Part shown: positions 45,336-55,090 of the stretch, piece by piece | Position numbering within the stretch: position 1 is the stretch's first letter | Layout: every line of letters starts with the position of its first letter | Source of the DNA: Pseudomonas massiliensis | GTDB taxonomy: Bacteria > Pseudomonadota > Gammaproteobacteria > Pseudomonadales > Pseudomonadaceae | Length of the DNA stretch: 64,000 bases | Assembly: GCF_000826105.1 (NCBI RefSeq) | Contig: NZ_CCYK01000007.1 | Coordinates: forward strand, 372,001-436,000 | Direction: 5' to 3' | Made by a program: the position numbers and the translations under genes | Notes under the pieces: generated by a model | The model's database searches: none | What the model saw: the letters and a program-made list of their open reading frames with translations, nothing else | Told to the model about the DNA's origin: nothing

Positions 45336-46346
45336 ATGTTCCCCAAAGCCCTCCTGTGCGTCGCTGCCACCTGCGCTATGTCCAACGCATTCGCCGATAC
45401 CGTCTGGTTGAAAAATGGTGATCGCATCACCGGCACCATCAAGGTATTCGATGGTGGCAAGCTCATGGTCGATACCGCTTATGGCGGCTCCATTCCAGTG
45501 GATATGAAACAGGTCAAGACCCTGGAAACCGACCAGCCCTTGCTGGTACGCCAGGATGCCTACGACAGTGAAATGGCCAAGGCTCTGAAGCCGGCAGATG
45601 ACGGTAAGGTGATATTGGCCAATGGTGACGCGCCGAAAACCGTCGAGCTTGCCAGCATTCAGCAATTGATGAAGCCCAAGCCATTGGTGCAGGACCTCAG
45701 CTGGAAGGGCAATATCGACGCGGCCCTGGACTTCAAGCGCGCCGAAACCGATACCGACGACTACAACCTGGCCTTCAAGACCACGGCCCGGCATGGCCGC
45801 TGGCGGCATACCGCTGATGGCGAATACAACCGGGAAACCGAAGATGGCGTGACCGGTACCGATAACTGGGGCCTGGAATATTCCCTGGATCGCTTCATCA
45901 CGGATCAGTGGTTCTGGCAGGGTCGTCTGAACTACAAGCATGACAACATCGAAGACATCCGTCGCCAGCGGACCGTGGGTACCGGCCCGGGCTACCAGTT
46001 CTGGGACGACGAACTCGGCGCCTTCTCCCTGGGCGGCCTGCTCAACCGTACCGACTACACCTTCTCCGATGGCCGCAAGGAGAACTTCTACTCCATGGCG
46101 GTGAAGTGGGACTACAACCGCTACCTGGTCGGCAAGACGGTCGAGTTCTTCACTACCGGCGAACTGGGACGCCCGTTGAGCAACGTGGCCGACTACAACC
46201 TCGATGCCGAAGTCGGGTTGCGCTACAAGGTAACCGAGTGGGCCTCCCTCAATCTGAAGTACGAGAAGGACCTGATCACCGGCACCACCAATGGCAACGA
46301 CCTGGATAGCAGCCGCTACACCGCCGGCTTTGGGGTTACCTGGTAA
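45336..46346 (+). CDS. DUF481 outer-membrane protein (YdiY-like)
   Basis: A 336-residue exported protein. A signal peptide (residues 1-20, ending NAFA) is followed by a small N-terminal domain with WLKNGDRITGTIKVFDGGKL, and then DUF481, a predicted outer-membrane beta-barrel with alternating aromatic strands and a final strand RYTAGFGVTW ending in Trp. No ligand is known for the family. Divergent from the ATL gene by 76 bases. Confidence 0.9.
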   Translation: MFPKALLCVAATCAMSNAFADTVWLKNGDRITGTIKVFDGGKLMVDTAYGGSIPVDMKQVKTLETDQPLLVRQDAYDSEMAKALKPADDGKVILANGDAPKTVELASIQQLMKPKPLVQDLSWKGNIDAALDFKRAETDTDDYNLAFKTTARHGRWRHTADGEYNRETEDGVTGTDNWGLEYSLDRFITDQWFWQGRLNYKHDNIEDIRRQRTVGTGPGYQFWDDELGAFSLGGLLNRTDYTFSDGRKENFYSMAVKWDYNRYLVGKTVEFFTTGELGRPLSNVADYNLDAEVGLRYKVTEWASLNLKYEKDLITGTTNGNDLDSSRYTAGFGVTW

Positions 46347-46434
46347 TCCTTTCCCGCAACACCTGGAAACACCTCGCCAGGCCATGCGGGGCGCGGGCTC
46401 AGTGGCAGTCTGAAAAGATTGCCACGAGCGCAGC

Positions 46435-46464
46435 CTTGAAATGAGGCGTATCGTCGGCACATAT
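46435..46464 (+). promoter_or_regulatory. Candidate sigma32 (heat-shock) promoter of fxsA
   Basis: CTTGAAA (46435-46441) is an exact sigma32 -35. After 15 bp comes GCACATAT (46457-46464), matching six of eight positions of CCCCATNT. fxsA starts 29 bases further on. Confidence 0.5.
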
Positions 46465-46492
46465 GAAGGTGACTTTCGCCGAGGAACTATCG

Positions 46493-46972
46493 ATGCGCCT
46501 GCTTCTACTGCTCCTGCTGCTGTTTCCAGTGCTGGAGCTCTATGTCTTCTTCAGGGTAGGGTCGGCCATCGGCTTCTTCCCCGCCTTGCTACTGATCATC
46601 GCCGGTTCGGCCATCGGTGTGCTGGTGCTCCGCGTGGCCGGCCTGGCCACGGCCCTCAATGCCAGGGCGAGCCTTCGCGCCGGGCAGCTCCCCGCTCAGG
46701 ACCTGCTCAACGGCGCCATGGTCGCTTCCGGTGGCCTGCTGCTGGTGGTTCCCGGGTTCATCAGCGACGTGCTTGGCCTGCTGTGCCTGCTGCCCTTCAC
46801 CCGGCGCCTGATCGCCAACAGGTTGCGTGCTGGCGCCCAGGCCCGCTATGGCCAGGCGGGCCACTTCGGCGAGCCGGGCAGCCACTCGCCCTTCGGCCAT
46901 GGCGCCCAGGGCGGCCCTGAGCAGCCCCGTCGGCCGAACGTCATCGAGGGCCAGTACGAGCGTCGCGACTGA
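46493..46972 (+). CDS. fxsA: FxsA family inner-membrane protein
   Basis: A 159-residue protein with membrane helices near 3-20, 25-46 and about 72-98, and a Gly/His/Pro-rich hydrophilic tail. The start MRLLLLLLLLFPVLELYVFFRVG and the GLLLVVPGFISDVLGLLCLLP segment are characteristic. In E. coli FxsA overproduction blocks F exclusion of phage T7; its normal role is unclear. A GAGGAA site supports ATG 46493 over the in-frame ATG at 46463. Position just before groESL is conserved in Pseudomonas. Confidence 0.92.
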   Translation: MRLLLLLLLLFPVLELYVFFRVGSAIGFFPALLLIIAGSAIGVLVLRVAGLATALNARASLRAGQLPAQDLLNGAMVASGGLLLVVPGFISDVLGLLCLLPFTRRLIANRLRAGAQARYGQAGHFGEPGSHSPFGHGAQGGPEQPRRPNVIEGQYERRD

Positions 46973-46987
46973 CGCCGGCCCTCCGCC

Positions 46988-47010
46988 ACGCCCCCGTCTG
47001 GCGGGGGCGT
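46988..47010 (+). terminator. Hairpin after fxsA, probable terminator
   Basis: ACGCCCCC / GGGGGCGT arms with a short loop 15 bases after the fxsA stop, followed by only a few T's (ATCGTTTCC). Confidence 0.55.
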
Positions 47011-47051
47011 ATCGTTTCCCTCCCCCTGACCAAAAAAAATTTGCAATCGGC

Positions 47052-47079
47052 CTTGTAATCCCTTGGCCCGGCCTCATGT
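47052..47079 (+). promoter_or_regulatory. Sigma32 (heat-shock) promoter of groESL
   Basis: CTTGTAA (47052-47058, six of seven to CTTGAAA), a 13-bp spacer, then CCTCATGT (47072-47079, seven of eight to CCCCATNT). It lies about 140 bases before groES. Spacing and match are those of a sigma32 promoter. Confidence 0.75.
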
Positions 47080-47221
47080 ATGGGTCACCGCAAGGTGCCG
47101 GCCTCCGGGTCGGTCATCACTGCGCGCCGGGCAGCGCCTGGCGCGACCGGCGAAAGCCGGACTGCATCAATGGGCCGAGTGAACCCGGCCGATGGACAAC
47201 CATAACTAGGAGAGATCGACA

Positions 47222-49220
<1,999 letters not shown>

Positions 49221-49244
49221 GCCCGGCTGAACCCAGCCCCTCGA

Positions 49245-49273
49245 AAACCCTGCCTGCGAAGGCAGGGTTTTTT
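49245..49273 (+). terminator. Intrinsic terminator after groEL
   Basis: AAACCCTGCCT / AGGCAGGGTTT with a GCGA loop followed by a run of T's, 24 bases after groEL. Confidence 0.93.
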
Positions 49274-49285
49274 TATACCCGTGGA

Positions 49286-50014
49286 TCAGCTCACGGCCTG
49301 TGGCTTGGCCGCCGTGCCGCGGCTCAATGGGCGTCGGTAGAGCACGGCGTAATAGACGCCAAGGCAGATCCACCAGCAAAAGATGGCGGTCCACACGTTA
49401 TGGGAAAAGAAATGCGCGCCTTGCAGCATCCTGCCTACCGAAAACACCAAGCCTAGCCCCACTGCCAGGCCGAAGGCATAGCGCGCCAAGCGAGGGCGGC
49501 GGTCGCGCAGGGCGAAGTAGAGGGCGAACAGGCTGAAGCCCGTCGCAGCATGCCCGCCGGGCCAGCAGCGCCCCGGATGTTCGGTGGCCGGGCGACTGTC
49601 CCAGACCTTGCTGTAGGTTTCGCTGCCGCCGAATTGAGTGAGGCTCCACGGACACTGAACGGCGGTCACCGCCTTCAGAGGCGTGACGAAACTGGTGGAC
49701 AACGCCATGGACAGTACCATGCAGCCTAGCTCGCGCCTGTAGGGTCTGATTCGCGGGAGAGCGAAGGTCGCGATAAAGATCACCGCCGAGAGCACCGCTA
49801 CGGCGATCACTATTTGCTTGGCCCGATCATGAAGGATATTTTCCAGCCAGTAACTGTGTTTCCCAAAAAACTGGCCGGCATGATTGTCATAGGCCAGGCG
49901 CGCCAGCCACATGTCCAGGTTGGTCAGTTCCAGCAGCAACAAGCCCAGCACCAGCAGGGCCGGAAGGCCCAGCGCAAGGTGCCAGCGAATGGGGCGAGGG
50001 GAAGGGTAGTTCAT
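49286..50014 (-). CDS. PAP2-superfamily membrane phosphatase
   Basis: A 242-residue membrane protein with about six helices and PAP2-type motifs KAVTAVQCPWSL, PGGHAATGF and GRMLQGAHFFSHNVW. These belong to the subfamily with CPW and HFxSH signatures, which includes lipid phosphatases acting on lipid A or undecaprenyl phosphates; the substrate is unknown here. ATG at 50014 has GGAGCC before it. It is divergent from colR, and a candidate ColR box lies upstream at 50087-50104, suggesting membership of the ColR regulon. Confidence 0.85.
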   Translation of the reverse strand: MNYPSPRPIRWHLALGLPALLVLGLLLLELTNLDMWLARLAYDNHAGQFFGKHSYWLENILHDRAKQIVIAVAVLSAVIFIATFALPRIRPYRRELGCMVLSMALSTSFVTPLKAVTAVQCPWSLTQFGGSETYSKVWDSRPATEHPGRCWPGGHAATGFSLFALYFALRDRRPRLARYAFGLAVGLGLVFSVGRMLQGAHFFSHNVWTAIFCWWICLGVYYAVLYRRPLSRGTAAKPQAVS

Positions 50015-50086
50015 CGAGGCTCCGAGGAAAGCGATCGCAAATTGCCGGCACCTTGCGCCTGACCGGGTGGCGGGCTCGTCAAGCTG

Positions 50087-50104
50087 TCGTGAAAATTTTG
50101 CCGA
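50087..50104 (-). promoter_or_regulatory. Candidate ColR box upstream of the PAP2 gene
   Basis: On the minus strand, TCGGCAA and TTCACGA are separated by AATT, two imperfect 7-bp direct repeats 11 bp apart that fit a YYNASNN-type ColR motif with one mismatch. The same layout occurs at 52255-52272. Confidence 0.5.
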
Positions 50105-50210
50105 GACGCTGCCTGGGCATGGCCACGACGATTTGCGCTGGCCCAAGGAGGCGAACAGAGCGTAAGCTGCGCCCGCTTCAGGTCGCACAGCCTAATGAGA
50201 GGAACCCTTG

Positions 50211-50894
50211 ATGCGCATTCTCGTGGTCGAAGACAACCGGGATATCCTGGCCAACCTGGCAGATTATCTGGGCTTGAAAGGCTATACCGTGGACTGTGCC
50301 CAGGATGGGCTGTCCGGCTTGCATCTGGCAGCCACCGCCCACTACGACCTGATCGTGCTGGATGTGATGTTGCCCGGCATCGACGGCTACACCCTGTGCA
50401 AGCGCTTGCGCGAGGATGCCCGACGCAACACCCCGGTGATCATGCTTACCGCCCGCGACCAGCTGGACGACCGCCTGCAAGGCTTCCGTCATGGCGCCGA
50501 CGATTATCTGGTCAAGCCTTTTGCCTTGTCCGAATTGGCGGCACGCATTGAAGCGGTGATGCGCCGCGCCCAGGGCGGCGGGCGGCGGACATTGCAAGTG
50601 GCCGACCTTGAATACGACCTCGATACCCTGGAGGTCACCCGCGGCTCAAAGTTGCTCAAGCTCAACCCGGTAGGGCTCAAGCTGCTGGAAGTGTTGATGC
50701 AGAAGAGCCCGCACGTGCTGCGGCGGGAAGTACTGGAGGAGGCTCTGTGGGGCGATGACTGCCCCGACAGCGACAGCCTGCGCAGCCATGTCCACCAGCT
50801 CCGCCAGGTCATCGACAAGCCGTTCGATAAACCGCTGCTGCATACGGTGCACGGCGTGGGTTATCGCCTGACCGAAGGCCGCGATGGAGTTTAA
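50211..50894 (+). CDS. colR: OmpR-family response regulator ColR
   Basis: A 227-residue regulator: receiver with acidic pocket VVEDNRD, phosphoacceptor Asp51 in VLDVMLPG and VKPF near 101; C-terminal winged helix from about 130 with RSHVHQLRQVIDKPF. ColR in Pseudomonas controls envelope genes, membrane stability, zinc and polymyxin tolerance. Identity is supported by its position after groESL and by the neighbours colS, inaA and a PAP2 gene. The ATG at 50211 is preferred over TTG one codon before. It overlaps colS by 11 bases. Confidence 0.93.
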   Translation: MRILVVEDNRDILANLADYLGLKGYTVDCAQDGLSGLHLAATAHYDLIVLDVMLPGIDGYTLCKRLREDARRNTPVIMLTARDQLDDRLQGFRHGADDYLVKPFALSELAARIEAVMRRAQGGGRRTLQVADLEYDLDTLEVTRGSKLLKLNPVGLKLLEVLMQKSPHVLRREVLEEALWGDDCPDSDSLRSHVHQLRQVIDKPFDKPLLHTVHGVGYRLTEGRDGV

Positions 50895-52146
50895 GCAAAG
50901 TCTTGCCCAGCGCATCATCATCGCCTTCGCCCTGATGAGCGCGTTGGTCGCCGGAGCCTTCGCCGTCGGCATTGTCGCTACCGTGCACCTGGTGGAAGAA
51001 AAACTCATCTCCGCGGGGCTGGGCGGCGACTTGCAGCGCTTGCTGCTCATGGACAACATGGACGACTGGAGCCACCGTCCGGAGCCGGACCAGCTGTTCT
51101 ATTACAGTGGCGGGCGAGGCGACTACGCCTTGCCAAAGGACCTGCGCCACCTGTCGCCGGGATTTCACGAGGTGTTCCGTGGTGACCTGTCTTATCACGC
51201 CATGGTGGAAATCGTAGACGGTCGTCATTACGTGCTCTTGCAGGATCAAAGCGATTTTGAAGAGCGTGAGCGCATTCTCTTTGCGGTAGTGCTGGTGGGC
51301 TTCGTGCTCAGCCTGGCCTTGGCCGCCTCGCTGGGCTGGCTATTGGCGCGGCGAGTCATGGCGCCGGTGATTCGCCTGGCCCGGCAGGTTCGTCACCGCG
51401 ACCAGTTGCTCGGGCTCGCCCCGCCCTTGGCCCCTGACTACGCCGAGGATGAAGTCGGCCAATTGGCCGCCGCCTTCGATGCCACCCTCGGGCGGCTGCG
51501 TCAGGCCCTGACCCGGGAGCGTCTGTTCACCAGTGATGTAAGCCATGAGCTGCGTACGCCACTGATGGTATTGGCCACTTCCTGTGAGCTGCTCCTGGCC
51601 AACGACAAGCTCGATCCGAGAGCCAAGGCGCAGGTGGAACGCATCACCAGGGCATGCGAGGAAATGCGGGATCTGGTGCAGACGTTCCTGATGCTTGCCC
51701 GTGCGCAGCGCAACGAAACCGTTGCCGGGCAGGTTACCCTAGGGAAGGTGGCCGATGACCTGGTGGCCCAGTGGCGCGAGCCGATCGAACAGAAAGGGCT
51801 GACCCTGGAGTATGAACGCGGTGAACCAGGGGATACGCGCTACAACGCTACCTTCCTGCATACGGTGATGAGCAACCTGTTGCGCAATGCCTTGCACTAC
51901 ACCGACCAGGGCTTCATCCGGCTGACCCTCACCGACACAGGCTTCCGGGTGGAGGATTCAGGCGTGGGAATTCCGGAAGAAAAGCGCGAAGCCATGTTCC
52001 AGCCATTCGTCCGCGGTAACGAGAAAAGAGGCGAAGGGCTGGGGCTAGGGCTTTCCCTTGTCCAGCGGATCTGCGATGAGCAAGGCTGGGCAGTGAGCCT
52101 GACCACCAATGAGCCCCAGGGCTGCGCCTTTCAGGTAAACCTGTAA
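50884..52146 (+). CDS. colS: Sensor histidine kinase ColS
   Basis: A 420-residue kinase with membrane helices at about 11-34 and 130-153 and a periplasmic domain of about 95 residues, then HAMP and the kinase core. The H-box is SDVSHELRTPL; N-box NLLRNALHY and G-box EGLGLGLSLV are intact. The periplasmic domain has the ExxE motif (EERE, residues 126-129) plus Glu96 and His105, residues of the kind linked to Fe/Zn sensing in P. putida ColS. It overlaps colR. Confidence 0.93.
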   Translation: MEFKQSLAQRIIIAFALMSALVAGAFAVGIVATVHLVEEKLISAGLGGDLQRLLLMDNMDDWSHRPEPDQLFYYSGGRGDYALPKDLRHLSPGFHEVFRGDLSYHAMVEIVDGRHYVLLQDQSDFEERERILFAVVLVGFVLSLALAASLGWLLARRVMAPVIRLARQVRHRDQLLGLAPPLAPDYAEDEVGQLAAAFDATLGRLRQALTRERLFTSDVSHELRTPLMVLATSCELLLANDKLDPRAKAQVERITRACEEMRDLVQTFLMLARAQRNETVAGQVTLGKVADDLVAQWREPIEQKGLTLEYERGEPGDTRYNATFLHTVMSNLLRNALHYTDQGFIRLTLTDTGFRVEDSGVGIPEEKREAMFQPFVRGNEKRGEGLGLGLSLVQRICDEQGWAVSLTTNEPQGCAFQVNL

Positions 52147-52254
52147 AGGCAGCAGACCTTGTGAACGCCACGGCTCCATCAGCGAACGCTGGCCCCTCGG
52201 CAATCTCTATGGCCGAAATATCTGGCAACAAGCTTGTCGCCCTGATAATTTGAG

Positions 52255-52272
52255 GTTACAGAATTTTCACAA
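52255..52272 (+). promoter_or_regulatory. Candidate ColR box upstream of the methyltransferase-inaA genes
   Basis: GTTACAG and TTCACAA separated by AATT, two imperfect 7-bp repeats 11 bp apart. It matches the element at 50087-50104 in spacing, spacer and the TTTTCAC core, and lies 63 bases before the methyltransferase ATG. Confidence 0.55.
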
Positions 52273-52334
52273 CCGTGTGACTGGTCGATGACCTGGGCAG
52301 GGATAGTGTGCGCCGACTGTTCAAGGAGGTTCAC

Positions 52335-53015
52335 ATGAGCCAACCGATCAAGTTGGAATTCTCCGAGAAATACGACCAGGCGCATGCGCAGCGGTATTTC
52401 TACAAGCATCAGAACGGCCTTTCACGTCGGCTGTCGCATTCGCGTGATGTTCAGCTCGCGCGCAAGGCATTGGAGCTGGCGGGAGATCCGGGCCTGGTGC
52501 TGGACCTGCCCTGTGGGGCCGGGCGCTTCTGGCCGGTGCTGGCAGAGAAGGTCAACCGGGTGATCATCGGCGCGGACAACTCCGCAGACATGGTCGCCAC
52601 TGCCTGCAAGATGCAGCCTGAGGCCATCGTCAAGCGTGTGCGGGTCATGCAAACCTCGGCTTTCGAGATCGAGTTGCCGGATAACGCAGTCGACAGCATT
52701 TTTTCAATGCGCTTGATGCACCACATTGGCGATGCGGGACACCGGCTGGCCATGCTGCGCGAGTTCCATAGGGTTAGCCGAGACTCGGTCATTCTTTCGC
52801 TGTGGGTGGATGGCAACTTCAAGGCCTGGAAGCGCAAGCGGTCTGAGCGGCGGCGCCAGCGGCGCGGGGAGCCGGAGAAATATCAGAACCGGTTCGTCCT
52901 GCCGGTGGAAACGGTAGAGGCTGAATTCGCCGAGGCCGGATTTCGTATTCAAGAGCGTCTCGATTTCTTGCCGCTGTATGCAATGTGGCGAGTGTATGTA
53001 TTGCGGAAGGAGTAA
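52335..53015 (+). CDS. Class I SAM-dependent methyltransferase
   Basis: A 226-residue methyltransferase with motif I VLDLPCGAGRFWPVL near residues 55-69, an acidic loop GADNSADM and IFSMRLMHHIGD near 120-131. It is probably the first gene of an operon with inaA, five bases downstream. A consensus AAGGAGGT site sits before ATG 52335; an earlier in-frame ATG at 52308 is less likely. The substrate is unknown. Its place in the colRS-inaA region and the ColR-box-like site suggest a role in envelope or LPS-linked modification. Confidence 0.85.
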   Translation: MSQPIKLEFSEKYDQAHAQRYFYKHQNGLSRRLSHSRDVQLARKALELAGDPGLVLDLPCGAGRFWPVLAEKVNRVIIGADNSADMVATACKMQPEAIVKRVRVMQTSAFEIELPDNAVDSIFSMRLMHHIGDAGHRLAMLREFHRVSRDSVILSLWVDGNFKAWKRKRSERRRQRRGEPEKYQNRFVLPVETVEAEFAEAGFRIQERLDFLPLYAMWRVYVLRKE

Positions 53016-53020
53016 GGGTG

Positions 53021-53743
53021 ATGGCGGTAGAACAGGCTTCTGGACACAGTGCCTCGAGTGGGCAGCAGGGTTTTGATCACTACTGGCAAACCCGCGGCGA
53101 CTGGGTAGAAGAGCCTAACCGCCGGCGTGGTGGGGAGAGCGGTGTCCAGCGTGTGCTGCTGCCTGATAACCACATGATTTATGTCAAGCGGCAGGTGGGC
53201 CACATCTACCGTTCGCCTCTGCATCCCTTCGGTCGGCCTACGGTGCTGCGTGAGCGCGATGCTTTGCGTGGCTTGAGCAAGTTGAACGTACGGGTGCCTC
53301 GTTTGTTGTTCTCCGGTGCCCAGCGTGACCAGGAATTCGGTTGGAAGGCGCTACTGGTCACTGCCTCGCTCGATGGCTTCGAAGAGATCATGCAGTGGTA
53401 TGCCAAGGGCGGCCGTGAGCGTTATGGCGAAGCCTTGCACGACCAGTTGCTCAAGGATCTTGCTGGAAACCTGGCGCGTATGCATCAGGGGCGCTGGCAG
53501 CATAGCTGTCTCTACATCAAGCATGTATTCGTGCGAGTCGTTGAGGAGCCCAACGGCCCCCGCGCCGAGGTTGCCTTGTTGGATCTGGAGAAATGCCGTC
53601 GGCGGTTCACGGCCTCCGCGGCTTCTCACCGTGACCTCAAGCAACTGCGCCGCCACTCGTCGTTCAGCGATGCGGACTGGAAGAAATTGCTCTACTTTTA
53701 CGAGACAGCGTTTGGCAGCGTTGTCAAAGGGTTAGAGCGATGA
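53021..53743 (+). CDS. inaA: InaA family kinase-like protein (LPS kinase superfamily)
   Basis: A 240-residue protein of the InaA/WaaP/RfaP protein-kinase-like group. It carries VYVKRQ-type nucleotide-binding segments (MIYVKRQVGHIYRSP), HQGRWQHSCLYIKHVFV in place of the catalytic loop, and LLDLEKCRRR as the metal-binding Asp motif. InaA in E. coli is acid- and redox-inducible; related proteins phosphorylate LPS core heptose. ATG at 53021 follows a GGAAGGAG site shared with the end of the methyltransferase. Its TGA overlaps the next gene by four bases. Confidence 0.88.
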   Translation: MAVEQASGHSASSGQQGFDHYWQTRGDWVEEPNRRRGGESGVQRVLLPDNHMIYVKRQVGHIYRSPLHPFGRPTVLRERDALRGLSKLNVRVPRLLFSGAQRDQEFGWKALLVTASLDGFEEIMQWYAKGGRERYGEALHDQLLKDLAGNLARMHQGRWQHSCLYIKHVFVRVVEEPNGPRAEVALLDLEKCRRRFTASAASHRDLKQLRRHSSFSDADWKKLLYFYETAFGSVVKGLER

Positions 53744-53973
53744 ACCTACAAATTGCACGAAGTTTGTTCTTTATCGGTTCCCTGGCCGTGACCACCATGG
53801 CCGCGGCCGCCTGGAATGAGCCAGGGCCTGAGGTATTGAAGGCGGAACAAGGGCAGGGCGCCTGCGCGCTGCCGCGAGCGACCAAGGCCGGGGCCGAGGA
53901 TGTTTCGCGGGCCGGGCATAACGCTTTGCTGTTCCTGTTTGGCCTGACCCAGGGGCTGCGTTCCGGCGCCTGA
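53740..53973 (+). CDS. Small exported protein, coupled to inaA (unknown function)
   Basis: A 77-residue protein whose ATG overlaps the inaA stop (ATGA), so translation is probably coupled. It has a likely signal peptide (MNLQIARSLFFIGSLAVTTMAAAA, cleavage near residues 23-24) and a mature part of about 54 residues with a single Cys (CALPRATKAG) and a hydrophobic C-terminal segment NALLFLFGLTQGL. I recognise no domain. It is followed by a clear terminator, which supports its being the last gene of the operon. Confidence 0.75.
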   Translation: MNLQIARSLFFIGSLAVTTMAAAAWNEPGPEVLKAEQGQGACALPRATKAGAEDVSRAGHNALLFLFGLTQGLRSGA

Positions 53974-53991
53974 TCAAGCCTTGTGCAATGG

Positions 53992-54016
53992 AAAAACCCG
54001 CTTCGGCGGGTTTTTT
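53992..54016 (+). terminator. Intrinsic terminator after the inaA operon
   Basis: AAAAACCCG / CGGGTTTTTT around CTTCGG, 18 bases after the small gene. A-tract and T-tract make it usable on both strands, also for the convergent DUF1513 gene. Confidence 0.92.
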
Positions 54017-54021
54017 ATTGC

Positions 54022-55089
54022 CTAGGAGGCGATGGCATGGAGATGGTTGTCCCAAAGTCCTGACGGCAGCGCCATTGGCGTGCCCAGCCACTGCCCGCTG
54101 CGCTCCTGATAGAAGCGGCAGCGGCCTTGGCCGGAGGTCACCACGAAGCCGTCGTCCATGGCGACCACACCCGCGCAGTCCGGCATCGGCGCATCCAGCT
54201 TTACCTCGGCGCTGTCCAGGTCCCAGATGAAGAAGCGATTGGCCCTGGGGGCGGTGATCGCCACCAGACGGCGATGGTCGTTGATGGCCACGCTCGCGGT
54301 GTAGTTGCCCATGGAAAGCAGTTGGTCGTCGCTCACTGGAAACGGCAGCAGCGGCCCGCCGGGGCGCTTGACCGCCAGCAGCTGGGCCACTTCGTTGCCA
54401 CTGCCCATGAATTGCTGGCAAGCGGCGATGGTGCCGTCTTGAGCCACCGCCAGGTGACGAATGCTGTTCATGGGCTGGGTGAGCGTCTCCTTGCTGAGCA
54501 GGCGACCGTCGCGCTGCATCAGCACAAGGCTCGGCTCCATGGCGTCCAGGTTCATCTCGACACGGCTTTCCGCTTCTGTCCGGATGCCGCCATTGGCTAC
54601 CACCAGGGTTTCACCATCGGGTAACCACGCCAGCTCATGAGGGCCGATGCCATGGGTGGGCAGCTCCTCGACGAACACCAGGCGATTCTGGATGAACCGA
54701 TAAACGCCCAGCACGCCCCGGCCAGGCTCCGTCGTGTCGTTTTCAGTGGTGTACAGCCATTCGCCCGACTGGTGTATCACCGCGTGGCCGTAGAAATGCC
54801 GGTTGGCGCGCGCGCTGAGGGTCTGCAGGAGGCTGCCGTCATGCAGGCTCAGCAGGTAGCACTCGGTGCCTGGGCGTCGGGCCACGAACAGCGCCAAGGG
54901 CACATGGGGGTGCTCGATGACGGCGTGGCAGCGCTGGGCCACCTGTGTGCTGAACGCCAGGCGCCCGTCAGCGTGGTAGGCCACGGCATAGTGCCGGCCG
55001 TCGGCATCGTCCCGGGCCGACAGCAACAATGAGCGATGGGCCTTGCCGGGCAGCACCCGCGCCAGGGTGGTAAGCATGCGCTGCCACAT
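54022..55089 (-). CDS. DUF1513 beta-propeller protein, apparently without export signal
   Basis: A 355-residue DUF1513 protein (seven-bladed-propeller-like). Conserved family blocks: LLLSARDDADGRHYAV, CHAVIEHP, ANRHFYGHAVIHQSGEWLYTTENDT, HGIGPHELAWLPDGETLVVANGGI and SGQGRCRFY. Family members usually start with a Tat or similar signal before the LLLSARDD block. Here only about 20 residues precede it, with no twin Arg and no long hydrophobic stretch (MWQRMLTTLARVLPGKAHR), so export looks lost or altered. ATG at 55089 lies one base past the upstream gene's stop. Last gene of the imelysin operon. Role unknown. Confidence 0.85.
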   Translation of the reverse strand: MWQRMLTTLARVLPGKAHRSLLLSARDDADGRHYAVAYHADGRLAFSTQVAQRCHAVIEHPHVPLALFVARRPGTECYLLSLHDGSLLQTLSARANRHFYGHAVIHQSGEWLYTTENDTTEPGRGVLGVYRFIQNRLVFVEELPTHGIGPHELAWLPDGETLVVANGGIRTEAESRVEMNLDAMEPSLVLMQRDGRLLSKETLTQPMNSIRHLAVAQDGTIAACQQFMGSGNEVAQLLAVKRPGGPLLPFPVSDDQLLSMGNYTASVAINDHRRLVAITAPRANRFFIWDLDSAEVKLDAPMPDCAGVVAMDDGFVVTSGQGRCRFYQERSGQWLGTPMALPSGLWDNHLHAIAS

Positions 55090-55090
55090 A

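Noticed and set aside
50015-50188. N-terminal extension of the PAP2 phosphatase
   Set aside because: The open frame continues upstream but lacks homology, and ATG 50014 has a good RBS; the upstream DNA instead holds the ColR-box candidate.
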